Below, in pieces: positions 1 through 6,655 of a DNA stretch of 8,773 nucleotides (its first letter is position 1; the number at the start of each line of letters is the position of its first letter). A program made the translations under genes and the position numbers. The notes beneath the pieces are model-generated. The model saw only the letters and a program-made list of their open reading frames with translations. It had not been told where the DNA came from and made no database searches. The DNA is from an uncultured Lachnospiraceae bacterium (lineage in GTDB: Bacteria; Bacillota; Clostridia; Lachnospirales; Lachnospiraceae), in the NCBI GenBank assembly GCA_902803745.1, contig CADCRB010000241.1, positions 1 to 8,773 on the forward strand. The letters are read 5' to 3'.

Positions 1-738
1 CGTCTCGGTAAATGCCCTTACCGCCTCATCCGGAGCCTGTCCGAAAAGCATCAGTATGCAAAACAAAAGCCCCAGCATCGGAAGCATAAAGATGACAGCA
101 AAGAGCGGCCACTTCCATGCATCGGAGAGCAGCGAGCGCGAAAATCCTGTGATATGGGATTTTTTACCTTCAGGGATCTCTTCAGGAATTTTGTATTCCC
201 TGATCACGCAATATATCACTCGGACGCTCATCAATAAAAAGACAAGCGGGGGCAGGAGAAAATAATAATCCAGAAGGTTTGAGGTATCTATGATCTGATA
301 AGTAAAGACACAGGAAAAGATCAGTCCGGCGTACACAGCGGACATTGAAAGCACAGGGATCAAAGGAGGGATCTTATTCACATTTACCGATCCTAATATA
401 GTAAAGCCGATAAAAGCAAGGACAACTATCGAGATGACCGTGGGAAGGCTGTAGGGACAGATGGGAGCATGTTTTTGACCATTGTACAGCTGTGTCTGCC
501 AGTCAGCTGTAAATTCCACATCACTGATACTGAGATAAAGGCACTCCAGGCCGACTGCCGCCATTATGATGACCAGATCAACCGCCAGAAAGAGCTCCTT
601 CATCTTCCTTACTCTCTCTTCAGAAGCAATGACAGCAAATATCAGAAATACTGACTCTGCCACAACCGCTACGATCGGAAAAAATAAAACGAGAATAATA
701 AACAGCAAAAAGCCTCCGCCGTAGATCACACCCTCCAT
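1..738 (-). CDS. Polytopic membrane protein, DUF6688-like (3' end beyond window)
   Basis: An open frame of 246 codons runs from ATG at 738 to the window edge without a stop, so the C-terminus is missing. The start is supported by AGGAG about 9 nt upstream (complement near 748-752). The product is very hydrophobic, with about six or seven membrane segments: roughly residues 8-38, 48-70, 98-116, 124-148, 158-180 and 209-232. A Cys/Trp-containing loop lies at about 72-97 and a basic cytoplasmic-looking stretch at 180-207. The end visible here (GQAPDEAVRAFTET, 233-246) recalls uncharacterised Firmicutes membrane proteins labelled DUF6688; this is from memory. It follows the WbsX-like gene by 57 bp with no terminator seen, so it is probably co-transcribed. 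Function is unknown. A role in polysaccharide export or assembly is only suggested by position. Confidence 0.75.
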   Translation of the reverse strand, partial: MEGVIYGGGFLLFIILVLFFPIVAVVAESVFLIFAVIASEERVRKMKELFLAVDLVIIMAAVGLECLYLSISDVEFTADWQTQLYNGQKHAPICPYSLPTVISIVVLAFIGFTILGSVNVNKIPPLIPVLSMSAVYAGLIFSCVFTYQIIDTSNLLDYYFLLPPLVFLLMSVRVIYCVIREYKIPEEIPEGKKSHITGFSRSLLSDAWKWPLFAVIFMLPMLGLLFCILMLFGQAPDEAVRAFTET

Positions 739-795
739 GCAAACTGTCTCCTTCTGTCAAAAATACGATGCCCGATCAATGTAAAAGAAGCCGGC

Positions 796-1944
796 TCATT
801 TTCCGCAGCAGGCTCTGAGAGCCTCAAGATAAGCATATCCCTCGCTCCTGTCAGGCTCCAGCATGGCACCCTCTCCCCATTCGTTCCAGGCGTTTATAAA
901 TATAAAAGAATCATCGGCGATCTTTTGCTTTAGTTTACATAACACTTGCCCGAATTTTTCCGCAGATGCTCCTGTATATACAAGACCCTTATACCCCCGT
1001 CTCGGAGTATTGTCCCAGCGGGCTATGATGCCGGGATATTCATTATCGGCATAATCGCGTCTTAATACGGCATCATATATATTATCTATCGGGATCCGCC
1101 TCTCAAGCGACATCCGGCTCTTTTCCGTCTCTTTCTGATCCCCGGCGGATCCACCTTCATCCGGCTGCTTTACGGGCTTTTTGCGAAAGGCGTCGCGCAG
1201 GGAATTCGCGCCCTGCCTTAGAGCAGTGGATATATTATATTCCATGGTCTGCATCGCCGTGAGTCCGTGCTTTAAGGAATATCCGGGCTCAAAAAAGTAG
1301 TGGGCATCGCATATATTCCTTGTATCCCAGCCGGGTCCGCTCTTTCCTCCCACAATATATATCCCGTCAAAGCCTGCTTCCCTTGCCCATCTGTCAAAGC
1401 AGTCCCGCATTGCAGGAAGCTCCTCTATCTCAAAAGGCCTGTAAATGCAGAGCATCGGCCTGCCGTCCTTCTTTATATATCTATCATCCTTAAAGAATCT
1501 GAGCAGATGGTCAAAATGCTCTCTCCACTCGCTCTCGCCCCCGTATCTCTGCTCCATAAGGAGCTCCTCGTCATAATCATACCAGGCTCTGCGCCAGCTC
1601 TCATTCGCCCAGCAGATACAATATCTGAGACTGATCTCCGGATGCGAAAGAAGTATTTCAAGCGGCCGCTCCATCAGCTGATGTCCCGTGAAATAATACT
1701 GATAGAAGACAAATCCGTACAGCCCGTATTTCTCTGCCTGCTCCGCCTGGATCCTAAGCCTCTCCCCTTCCGGATCCGAAAGATCATAATAAATTCCGTC
1801 ATAGGGCACACGGGGTTCATCATGCCCCTTAAATAAAGGCTTTGCATTCCTTACCGCAGTCCATTCGGTATAGCCCTCACCCCACCACTCATCATTTTCC
1901 TTAAAGGAGTGATACTGGGGCAGATACAGCGCCAGTGCTCTCAT
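796..1944 (-). CDS. WbsX-like glycosyltransferase / GH99-like polysaccharide protein
   Basis: The 382-residue protein has the hallmarks of the WbsX family (glycosyltransferase WbsX, glycoside-hydrolase-99-like fold), common in O-antigen and capsule clusters. Visible motifs in order are LYLPQYH (7-12 region), EGYTEWTAV (about 23-31), YGFVFYQYYF (76-85), CWANE (111-115), ARWDNTPRR (308-316) and the C-terminal INAWNEWGEGAMLEPD (350-365). Length is normal for the family. The acidic/aromatic motifs look like an active site, but whether members transfer or hydrolyse sugars is not firmly known. No signal peptide is seen, so it is probably cytoplasmic. A charged, Gly/Ser-containing linker at about 255-280 separates the two conserved blocks. 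Its ATG overlaps the stop of the upstream polymerase gene as ATGA, which indicates translational coupling and a shared job in building the polysaccharide. Confidence 0.87.
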   Translation of the reverse strand: MRALALYLPQYHSFKENDEWWGEGYTEWTAVRNAKPLFKGHDEPRVPYDGIYYDLSDPEGERLRIQAEQAEKYGLYGFVFYQYYFTGHQLMERPLEILLSHPEISLRYCICWANESWRRAWYDYDEELLMEQRYGGESEWREHFDHLLRFFKDDRYIKKDGRPMLCIYRPFEIEELPAMRDCFDRWAREAGFDGIYIVGGKSGPGWDTRNICDAHYFFEPGYSLKHGLTAMQTMEYNISTALRQGANSLRDAFRKKPVKQPDEGGSAGDQKETEKSRMSLERRIPIDNIYDAVLRRDYADNEYPGIIARWDNTPRRGYKGLVYTGASAEKFGQVLCKLKQKIADDSFIFINAWNEWGEGAMLEPDRSEGYAYLEALRACCGK

Positions 1945-3278
1945 AACCCGTCCCCCTGAGCCGCAGGCGCGCCCTCCATATCCGGCTCCCGGCCTTCCTG
2001 CTCCTTATCCTCAAAAGCTCCCACGTATTCCTCTCCGGGAATGTCTTCATTCAGCTTCCTGACTGCTCTTCCCAGAGCGAAATAAACTATCGGCGCACAG
2101 ATCTCCATCTCAAGGACATTGGAGCCTATGGACATCAATATAGCCGAGGTCACGATCGCAAGCTCCGGCACTACAAGGCTTAGCTTTCTGACAGGCCCCT
2201 TACGCTCAGAGATCGGAGGCTGCTTTCTAAAAGCCTTTATGTAAACCAATACCAAAACGAAGATTATCAGGGATGTGCCTATAAGTCCCATCTCAGCATA
2301 GAGCTTCACCAGCCCTCCGTCGGCAACTATATATTCCTCATACGGCGCCGCCCTGTGTCCGCGGCTGCCGAGCCCGTCCCCGATCCAGAAATTCTCCATA
2401 TTGTTGACTGCAGCGATCCAGGATTCCGATCTTTCACCAAAGCCTGCAGGTATCGACGAAAGCCTTGCCCAGAACTTATCTATGATGCCCCTGACAAAAA
2501 CAAAGATCCCCAGGAGAAGCGCGGCAACAGCCGCTATCTCCATCCAGAGATACTTCAGCGGTCTCCTCTTGTCCACAAGAAAATCGATCAGGTTAAAGAA
2601 TAAAAGCATCAGGATAATGCAGAACATGGCGGATCTCTGATTCGCCATAAAAGCATAAACGATCGAAAGAATTATGTAAACCAATCCGATATTTCTGCTC
2701 CTTCTGTCATCCTTTCTAAGGAAAAATGAAGAAGCGCACATGGAATATGCCGCAAGACAGGCCATTACTGTAGAGCCGGTGAGCGATTCCATCCTTACCC
2801 TCATGGTAGGAACATCTGCAAGAGAAATGAACATATTGTCATAGGAAAAATCGATGTAAAACTGCGGTGCCCAGATGTAAAGCACTGCGCCGACTGTACC
2901 CATAAAAAGAGCTGCCAGGATGTAGCCATGATAATACCTTCCCGCATATTCATCATCAAAGCCCCTGCCGGCATAATACAGCATCATAGGCAGCACGGTA
3001 GTGGAGACCTCACCGATAAACACCCCGGCAGGCATACCGAAGGCAATGCACCATATACCGGACAGCAGATTATACACCACATAGAGAGAAAAAATCTTAT
3101 CCTCCGTGACCTTCAGGTCGATCAGCCCAAGGATGCATATCCCTGCTATACCCAGAAGAAGGAAAAAAGTCATTACGATCCCGGTCCTGATACCGCTGAA
3201 GAAGAGATAGAAAAAATAGACCAGCGAAAACACCGGGTACATAATGCATAAATAATTTTTGATCAGATCCCTGTTCAT
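1941..3278 (-). CDS. Wzy / O-antigen-ligase-like polysaccharide polymerase
   Basis: The 445-residue protein has about 11-12 predicted membrane segments (from about 12-30 through 391-405) and one large hydrophilic loop at about 264-330. This is the architecture of the O-antigen polymerase/ligase (Wzy/WaaL) superfamily. Typical signatures are the RMESLTGST stretch before a helix (162-170), ANQRSAMF (212-219), and in the loop GERSESWIAAV (281-291), WIGDGLGSRG (298-307) then GGLVKLYAEMGLIG (321-334). Such proteins join lipid-linked repeat units outside the membrane. The C-terminus is an acidic, Glu/Gly/Pro-rich tail (about 411-445), probably cytoplasmic. ATG at 3278 is chosen because it is the first in frame, but no good Shine-Dalgarno is present; GTTGACATAAA directly abuts it. 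The gene ends in a 4-bp ATGA overlap with the WbsX-like gene. Whether it polymerises or ligates cannot be decided from sequence. Confidence 0.85.
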   Translation of the reverse strand: MNRDLIKNYLCIMYPVFSLVYFFYLFFSGIRTGIVMTFFLLLGIAGICILGLIDLKVTEDKIFSLYVVYNLLSGIWCIAFGMPAGVFIGEVSTTVLPMMLYYAGRGFDDEYAGRYYHGYILAALFMGTVGAVLYIWAPQFYIDFSYDNMFISLADVPTMRVRMESLTGSTVMACLAAYSMCASSFFLRKDDRRSRNIGLVYIILSIVYAFMANQRSAMFCIILMLLFFNLIDFLVDKRRPLKYLWMEIAAVAALLLGIFVFVRGIIDKFWARLSSIPAGFGERSESWIAAVNNMENFWIGDGLGSRGHRAAPYEEYIVADGGLVKLYAEMGLIGTSLIIFVLVLVYIKAFRKQPPISERKGPVRKLSLVVPELAIVTSAILMSIGSNVLEMEICAPIVYFALGRAVRKLNEDIPGEEYVGAFEDKEQEGREPDMEGAPAAQGDGL

Positions 3279-3422
3279 TTTATGTCAACTCAATCGCCTG
3301 TCACTCTGCTTTTGCTTTATGTTACCCATTTTATCAGAATACTTTAGATAAGTGGCTTTTCTAATTCGTAATAGTTTTTATGTAAACTCTAACGATAATA
3401 AAATCAATATCGATTTATGTAA
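3279..3422 (-). repeat. Four ACATAAA elements in the gap before the polymerase gene
   Basis: The 171-bp gap 3279-3449 has no gene. On the minus strand the heptamer ACATAAA occurs at 3420-3414, 3383-3377, 3322-3316 and 3285-3279, spaced 37, 61 and 37 bp apart. The first two lie in the fuller form TTTACATAAA and the last in TTGACATAAA, directly touching the polymerase start codon. All are in the same orientation. The same element recurs at 6577-6645. Role unknown; candidate regulator sites or alternative -35 boxes. Confidence 0.6.
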
Positions 3423-3423
3423 A
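3395..3423 (-). promoter_or_regulatory. Internal promoter ahead of the polymerase gene
   Basis: On the minus strand TTTACA (3423-3418) and TATTAT (3400-3395) are separated by exactly 17 bp, a good sigma-A-type promoter. A start near 3388 would give a leader of about 110 nt. The -35 lies in the centre of the AT-rich inverted repeat at 3405-3432. The promoter would let polymerase, WbsX-like and membrane genes be expressed separately from the sugar-nucleotide genes. It is predicted from sequence only. Confidence 0.55.
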
Positions 3424-3432
3424 TCCCTATTG
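3405..3432. repeat. 28-bp imperfect AT-rich inverted repeat
   Basis: Read on the minus strand, arms CAATA and TATTG flank a perfect inner repeat GATTTA-CA-TAAATC, with two mismatched positions between inner and outer arms; 11 of 13 pairs match. Beyond it ATAATAA and TTATTAT extend the symmetry with a 3-nt offset. It overlaps the -35 of the internal promoter, so it could be an operator or an AT-rich hairpin. There is no G/C-rich stem or T tract typical of a terminator. Confidence 0.6.
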
Positions 3433-3449
3433 TTATTATTCTTATATTT

Positions 3450-4826
3450 TTATACTTCTCCAAGCAGTTTATCTACCGCGCCCGCAAGGTCCGGAGCGAT
3501 GATATCCGGTCTGTTATAGTCAAGCTTTGCGCAGACATCGCATTTGCAGTCCCCTATAAACACTGTCGCAAGACCGGCTGCTCTTCCGCAGGCAACATCC
3601 GTATGGCTGTCTCCGGCCATGAAGGAGCCTTCCATATCGACAGAATACTTGGCCCTTGCCTCATCTATCAATCCGGTTTTCGGCTTTCTGCATCCGCATT
3701 CGCAGATAAGATTCTTCTCCCTGCTCCGGGCTGCCCCCACAGGATGATGGATGCACATAAAAACATCATCTATCTCGGGAATGAGGCTCTTCAGCTTTTT
3801 ATTGATATCAAACAGATCAGTAAGACCTGTCTTACCCTTGGCTGCAGCAGGCTGGTTCGTTATGATGAAAATATAATAACCCGCCTCCTTAAGCCTCTTC
3901 ACTGCCTTGGCAGCACCCGGCAGAAGCTTCAGCTCCTCAGGCTTCATCGGAGAATCCAAAAGCTCCGTATCATCATTATACACTATTTCATTTAATACAC
4001 CGTCACGGTCAAGAAATGCCGCCTTTTTAGGCTTCTCAAAGCGCTCCGCGGCGTAGCTTATAAATTCCTTATAGGACTCCGGCCTTCCGATCTCGTAGAA
4101 TCGTCTGCTCACGACGAGTCCGTAAAGCTTGCCTTCAAGCGAGAGCTCATGCTGGATCACGGACAGATCGAACTTTTCGCCATCCTTATATTCCTCAAGG
4201 ACAGACCTCGAAAACAGGCTGACTCCGTAATCTATGTGATCCATCTCCGGGACCGTATTTTCCTTATCATAAAGCTTAAGCGAACCGTCACGGTATATCA
4301 CATTGCTCTTATCAAACCGTCCGCCATTGTGGAGCAGAGTCATAAGAGAAAGCGCGCCGTTTTCTTTTGCCTCATAATATCTGCAGACCGCCTCGCGGTA
4401 ATCAATATCCATAAAGGAATCGGCATAGACAAGAAGGAAGTCTTCATCAAGCTTCGGATATGCGTGCCTTAAGGCGCCTCCAGTCCCTAAAAGCAGCGGC
4501 CTGCCGTTATCATCGGCAGAATCAGTCTGATATTTTATGTCAACCCCATACCGGGAGCCATCCCCGAAATAATCTTCTATTTCACCGGAGAGATATCCCG
4601 TGCAGAATAAAAACCTTCGAAAGCCTGCTGCCGTAAGAAGTCTTAATTCATATTCAAAAAAAGGCACACCTTCCGGTGCGGCTTTTTCCCCGGTATCCGA
4701 AAGCCCCGGCAGATATTTTCCAACGGGAAGCAGTGGTTTGGGACAATCCGCCACCAGACTGCCAAGGCGCGATCCCACGCCTCCCATCATGACAACTACC
4801 TGTATATCCTCCATTAAGGGCATCAT
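3450..4826 (-). CDS. Bifunctional sugar nucleotidyltransferase / GmhB-type HAD phosphatase
   Basis: This 458-residue fusion has an N-terminal nucleotidyltransferase (about 8-255) with MGGVGSRLG (14-22) and CPKPLLPV (28-35) for nucleotide binding, LGTGGALR (113-120), and VYADSFMDID (133-142) for metal and sugar. The C-terminal HAD domain (about 268-458) resembles D-glycero-D-manno-heptose 1,7-bisphosphate 7-phosphatase: FLDRDGVLNE (catalytic D273, D275), IITNQP (321-326), zinc ligands C358-x-H360 and C377-x-C379 next to RKPK, and AGDSHTD (404-410). Together they would dephosphorylate a heptose bisphosphate and activate heptose 1-phosphate as a GDP-, ADP- or similar sugar in the cytoplasm. AGGTGG, 7 nt before ATG 4826, supports this start; the site straddles the stop of the VOC gene 13 bp upstream. 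Unusual features are an insertion at about 38-53 and an extra Cys cluster at 427-432. The nucleotide used is not predictable. Confidence 0.88.
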   Translation of the reverse strand: MMPLMEDIQVVVMMGGVGSRLGSLVADCPKPLLPVGKYLPGLSDTGEKAAPEGVPFFEYELRLLTAAGFRRFLFCTGYLSGEIEDYFGDGSRYGVDIKYQTDSADDNGRPLLLGTGGALRHAYPKLDEDFLLVYADSFMDIDYREAVCRYYEAKENGALSLMTLLHNGGRFDKSNVIYRDGSLKLYDKENTVPEMDHIDYGVSLFSRSVLEEYKDGEKFDLSVIQHELSLEGKLYGLVVSRRFYEIGRPESYKEFISYAAERFEKPKKAAFLDRDGVLNEIVYNDDTELLDSPMKPEELKLLPGAAKAVKRLKEAGYYIFIITNQPAAAKGKTGLTDLFDINKKLKSLIPEIDDVFMCIHHPVGAARSREKNLICECGCRKPKTGLIDEARAKYSVDMEGSFMAGDSHTDVACGRAAGLATVFIGDCKCDVCAKLDYNRPDIIAPDLAGAVDKLLGEV

Positions 4827-4839
4827 AGATGATCCACCT

Positions 4840-5235
4840 TTATTCCTTATCCCTTGTCACGAATTCAAGCTCCACCCCGTTAGGATCCTCCACCAGGATA
4901 TTTCTGAACCTGAGTTTCGGCACATCATCCGGAGCAGAAAGAATACTGACCCCCTCCGCAAGAAGCCTTTCATAAAGCGCATCGACATCATCACAGGAAA
5001 GGGCAAGATGCCTGAAGATCCCTCTGGTCTTCACATCCGGATGCAGCTCTCCTTTATCCTCATCATATTCTATCAGCTCAAGGAGCAGCTCATCGGACAG
5101 AGCAAAGTAATACAACCTGTGATCTCCCATATCCACAGTTCCTTTATTCTCAAGACCAAGGATATCCCCGTAGAATTTCAGGCTCCTTTCAAGATCAGTG
5201 ACGTTTATGGTGATATGATCCGGCTTTATTTTCAT
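4840..5235 (-). CDS. Small VOC (glyoxalase/bleomycin-resistance fold) protein
   Basis: The 131-residue protein has the two beta-alpha-beta-beta-beta modules of the vicinal-oxygen-chelate superfamily: DHITINVTDLERSLKFY (6-22), then FRHLALSCDDVDALY (74-88) and EDPNGVELEF (116-125). All four usual metal-ligand positions are filled: H7, E53, H76 and E124. It is therefore probably an active metalloenzyme and not a binding-only member. The family includes glyoxalases, epimerases, dioxygenases and resistance proteins, so the reaction cannot be named. Its ATG overlaps the transaldolase stop as ATGA, and its own stop overlaps the ribosome binding site of the fused nucleotidyltransferase gene. This tight coupling suggests a step in the same sugar pathway, perhaps isomerisation or epimerisation of an intermediate, or removal of a reactive aldehyde by-product. 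Confidence 0.85.
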   Translation of the reverse strand: MKIKPDHITINVTDLERSLKFYGDILGLENKGTVDMGDHRLYYFALSDELLLELIEYDEDKGELHPDVKTRGIFRHLALSCDDVDALYERLLAEGVSILSAPDDVPKLRFRNILVEDPNGVELEFVTRDKE

Positions 5236-5948
5236 AATATCCTGTAACCAAGCGCCTTTCCATCGTTATAAAACATCTTTACGGTATCGAGTGAATATTC
5301 ATACAGATCCTTTCCGATAGTGGAAAGGGAATTAAGAAGATTATCCGTAAGGGTTATGATATCGGCGCCCGCTCTCTCTGCCTGTATCACATTAAAGAGC
5401 TCACGGCTTGAAGCCCAGAGCACCTTCGAATTGCCATGTGAACGGCAAAGCTTGGACACCTCGGAAATAACAGGCTCAGCATCCACACCGGCATTGGTGA
5501 TCCTTCCTGCGAAGATCGATACTATGGAGGGAGATGAAGGATCAAGGGCTTCGAGGACTTCCTTCGCCTGCTCCACAGTAAATACGGCCTTGACGTTAAG
5601 CTTCAGGCCGTCTCCTGAGAGAGTCCTTATAAGCTCCGTACTGTGCTCGCCCCTGGTATTGGTAACGGGTATCTTCACATACACATTATCACCAAAAGCC
5701 GCGAGAACTCTGGCTTCCCTTTCCATTGTCGGAAAGTCATCGGCAAAGACCTCAAATGAAAGCGGTACATCCTTTATTGCATCCGCAGCCTCTTTTGCAA
5801 AGGCTTTATAGTCCTTTACTCCTGCTTTTTTCATAAGAGTCGGGTTCGTCGTAAAGCCTTTTACAAAGCCTTCATCATGCTGCTGCTTCATCTTTGCGAT
5901 ATCCGCTCCGTCAGCGTATATCTCGATCTTCAAATCCCTGTAATCCAT
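5232..5948 (-). CDS. Short transaldolase / fructose-6-phosphate aldolase family
   Basis: The 238-residue protein belongs to the short class I transaldolase family. Visible motifs are GFTTNPTLM (31-39), VYVKIPVTN (89-97) with K92 as the Schiff-base lysine, SIFAGRI (144-150) and LWASSRE (177-183), and an Asp (D13) near the N-terminus as in the family. It would transfer or add a dihydroxyacetone unit between sugar phosphates in the cytoplasm. Next to a phosphoheptose-isomerase-like gene the natural guess is supply of sedoheptulose 7-phosphate. The frame is open upstream to 6029, but that would overlap the SIS gene. ATG at 5948 follows AGGAGGAGGA directly and matches the family N-terminus, so it is preferred. 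The gene starts 47 bp after the SIS stop and ends in an ATGA overlap with the VOC gene. Confidence 0.87.
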   Translation of the reverse strand: MDYRDLKIEIYADGADIAKMKQQHDEGFVKGFTTNPTLMKKAGVKDYKAFAKEAADAIKDVPLSFEVFADDFPTMEREARVLAAFGDNVYVKIPVTNTRGEHSTELIRTLSGDGLKLNVKAVFTVEQAKEVLEALDPSSPSIVSIFAGRITNAGVDAEPVISEVSKLCRSHGNSKVLWASSRELFNVIQAERAGADIITLTDNLLNSLSTIGKDLYEYSLDTVKMFYNDGKALGYRIL

Positions 5949-5958
5949 TCCTCCTCCT
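5949..5958 (-). promoter_or_regulatory. Ribosome binding site fixing the transaldolase start
   Basis: The minus strand reads AGGAGGAGGA immediately before ATG 5948. The nearest full AGGAGG leaves 4 nt to the start codon, a short but workable distance. No comparable site precedes the in-frame upstream start at 6029, so the 238-residue product is favoured over a 265-residue one. Confidence 0.75.
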
Positions 5959-5995
5959 ATAAAACAATTCTGCTGAGCTGACCGGTCAAGAGCTG

Positions 5996-6562
5996 TTAAA
6001 GCTTCAGCGCATTTACCAGAAGATGCCATACTATACCCTGAAATCCCTCGGCATGAGGTGTGATCCTTGCATCATCGATTACCGGGATAAGCACACACGC
6101 ATCACTGACCTGCTTTGAATATCCACCGTCTCTGGATACTATGGATATCACGCCTGCTCCACGCTCCTTGGCAAGCTTTAGAGCCGCCACGATATTAGGG
6201 CTTGCATGGTCATTTCCACCGCCCACGGACAGCACCATCACTGCATCCTTCCCGTTGATATGGGAGATCTTCAGCCATTCGGTAAAAGTAGTATCCCAGC
6301 CCTCGTCGTTGGTCCTTGCCGTAAGCTCGGATACATTATCAGTAGGCGCATAGGTCTCGATGCCTCCGATCTTGCGGAAATCATTTACCGCATGCGACGC
6401 ATTGGCGGCAGATCCTCCTACTCCCAATATGAAAAGTCTTCCCTCATCAGATCTGACCTTACGGAGTATGTCCACGGCCTTTTCTATCTCTTCCTCGGAA
6501 AGAGAACGCGCTATCTCCTCAGTTTCTCTTAAATAATTTGAAATATAACCTTTTGTATCCAT
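5996..6562 (-). CDS. SIS-domain phosphoheptose isomerase-like protein (GmhA family)
   Basis: The 188-residue protein is a single SIS domain of GmhA size. It shows LGVGGSAANASHAVNDFRK (46-64), the sugar-phosphate loop LSVGGGND (111-118), NDEGWDTTFTEW (85-96) and a C-terminal helix ending HAEGFQGIVWHLLVN (170-184). GmhA converts sedoheptulose 7-phosphate to D-glycero-D-manno-heptose 7-phosphate. Aligned by eye with E. coli GmhA, its metal ligands H61, E65, Q172 and H180 correspond here to H57, D61, E172 and H180, so two are conservatively changed. That fits a related but perhaps different substrate or metal. A GAGGCGG site lies just before ATG 6562. The gene follows the epimerase by 93 bp and precedes the transaldolase by 47 bp. 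Other SIS sugar-phosphate isomerases are possible, but the neighbouring GmhB-type HAD favours heptose. Confidence 0.82.
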   Translation of the reverse strand: MDTKGYISNYLRETEEIARSLSEEEIEKAVDILRKVRSDEGRLFILGVGGSAANASHAVNDFRKIGGIETYAPTDNVSELTARTNDEGWDTTFTEWLKISHINGKDAVMVLSVGGGNDHASPNIVAALKLAKERGAGVISIVSRDGGYSKQVSDACVLIPVIDDARITPHAEGFQGIVWHLLVNALKL

Positions 6563-6576
6563 TACCGCCTCATTAT

Positions 6577-6648
6577 TTTATGTGAATCACCACGCATCAA
6601 AGAGCCTAAATTTCCAGCATTAATTATCTTGGCTTTGATTTATGTAAA
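6577..6648 (-). repeat. Two ACATAAA elements in the epimerase-SIS gap
   Basis: The 93-bp gap 6563-6655 carries AGTTTACATAAA just after the epimerase stop (ACATAAA at 6645-6639) and TTCACATAAA near the SIS start (6583-6577), 62 bp apart and in the same orientation as those at 3279-3420. The first copy could serve as a -35 (TTTACA 6648-6643) with TAATTA at 6626-6621 after 16 bp, a weak promoter. No convincing terminator hairpin is present. Confidence 0.5.
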
Positions 6649-6655
6649 CTCTCCT

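Noticed and set aside
1300..1836. 178-codon plus-strand open frame
   Set aside because: It lies wholly opposite the WbsX-like gene, which has clear family motifs. No ribosome binding site or recognisable motif supports it.
2235..2690. TATGTAAACCAAT repeated near 2238 and 2675 inside the polymerase gene
   Set aside because: Both copies encode LVYI in membrane helices, so common codons for similar residues explain them. I did not count them as copies of the intergenic element.
4600..5247. 215-codon plus-strand open frame
   Set aside because: It is antisense to the nucleotidyltransferase and VOC genes and has no protein-like motif; it is explained by the codon bias of the minus-strand genes.
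5949..6029. 27-residue N-terminal extension of the transaldolase
   Set aside because: It would overlap the SIS gene and lacks a ribosome binding site, whereas ATG 5948 has AGGAGG directly before it.
6562..6573. Minimal ORF ATG-AGG-CGG-TAA overlapping the SIS start as TAATG
   Set aside because: It has no ribosome binding site of its own and its bases form the GAGGCGG site of the SIS gene; coincidence is the simpler view.
6590..6640. Possible hairpin CAAAGCC / GGCTCTTTG in the epimerase-SIS gap as a terminator
   Set aside because: The pairing needs a bulge and a loop of more than 20 nt, and no T tract follows it.
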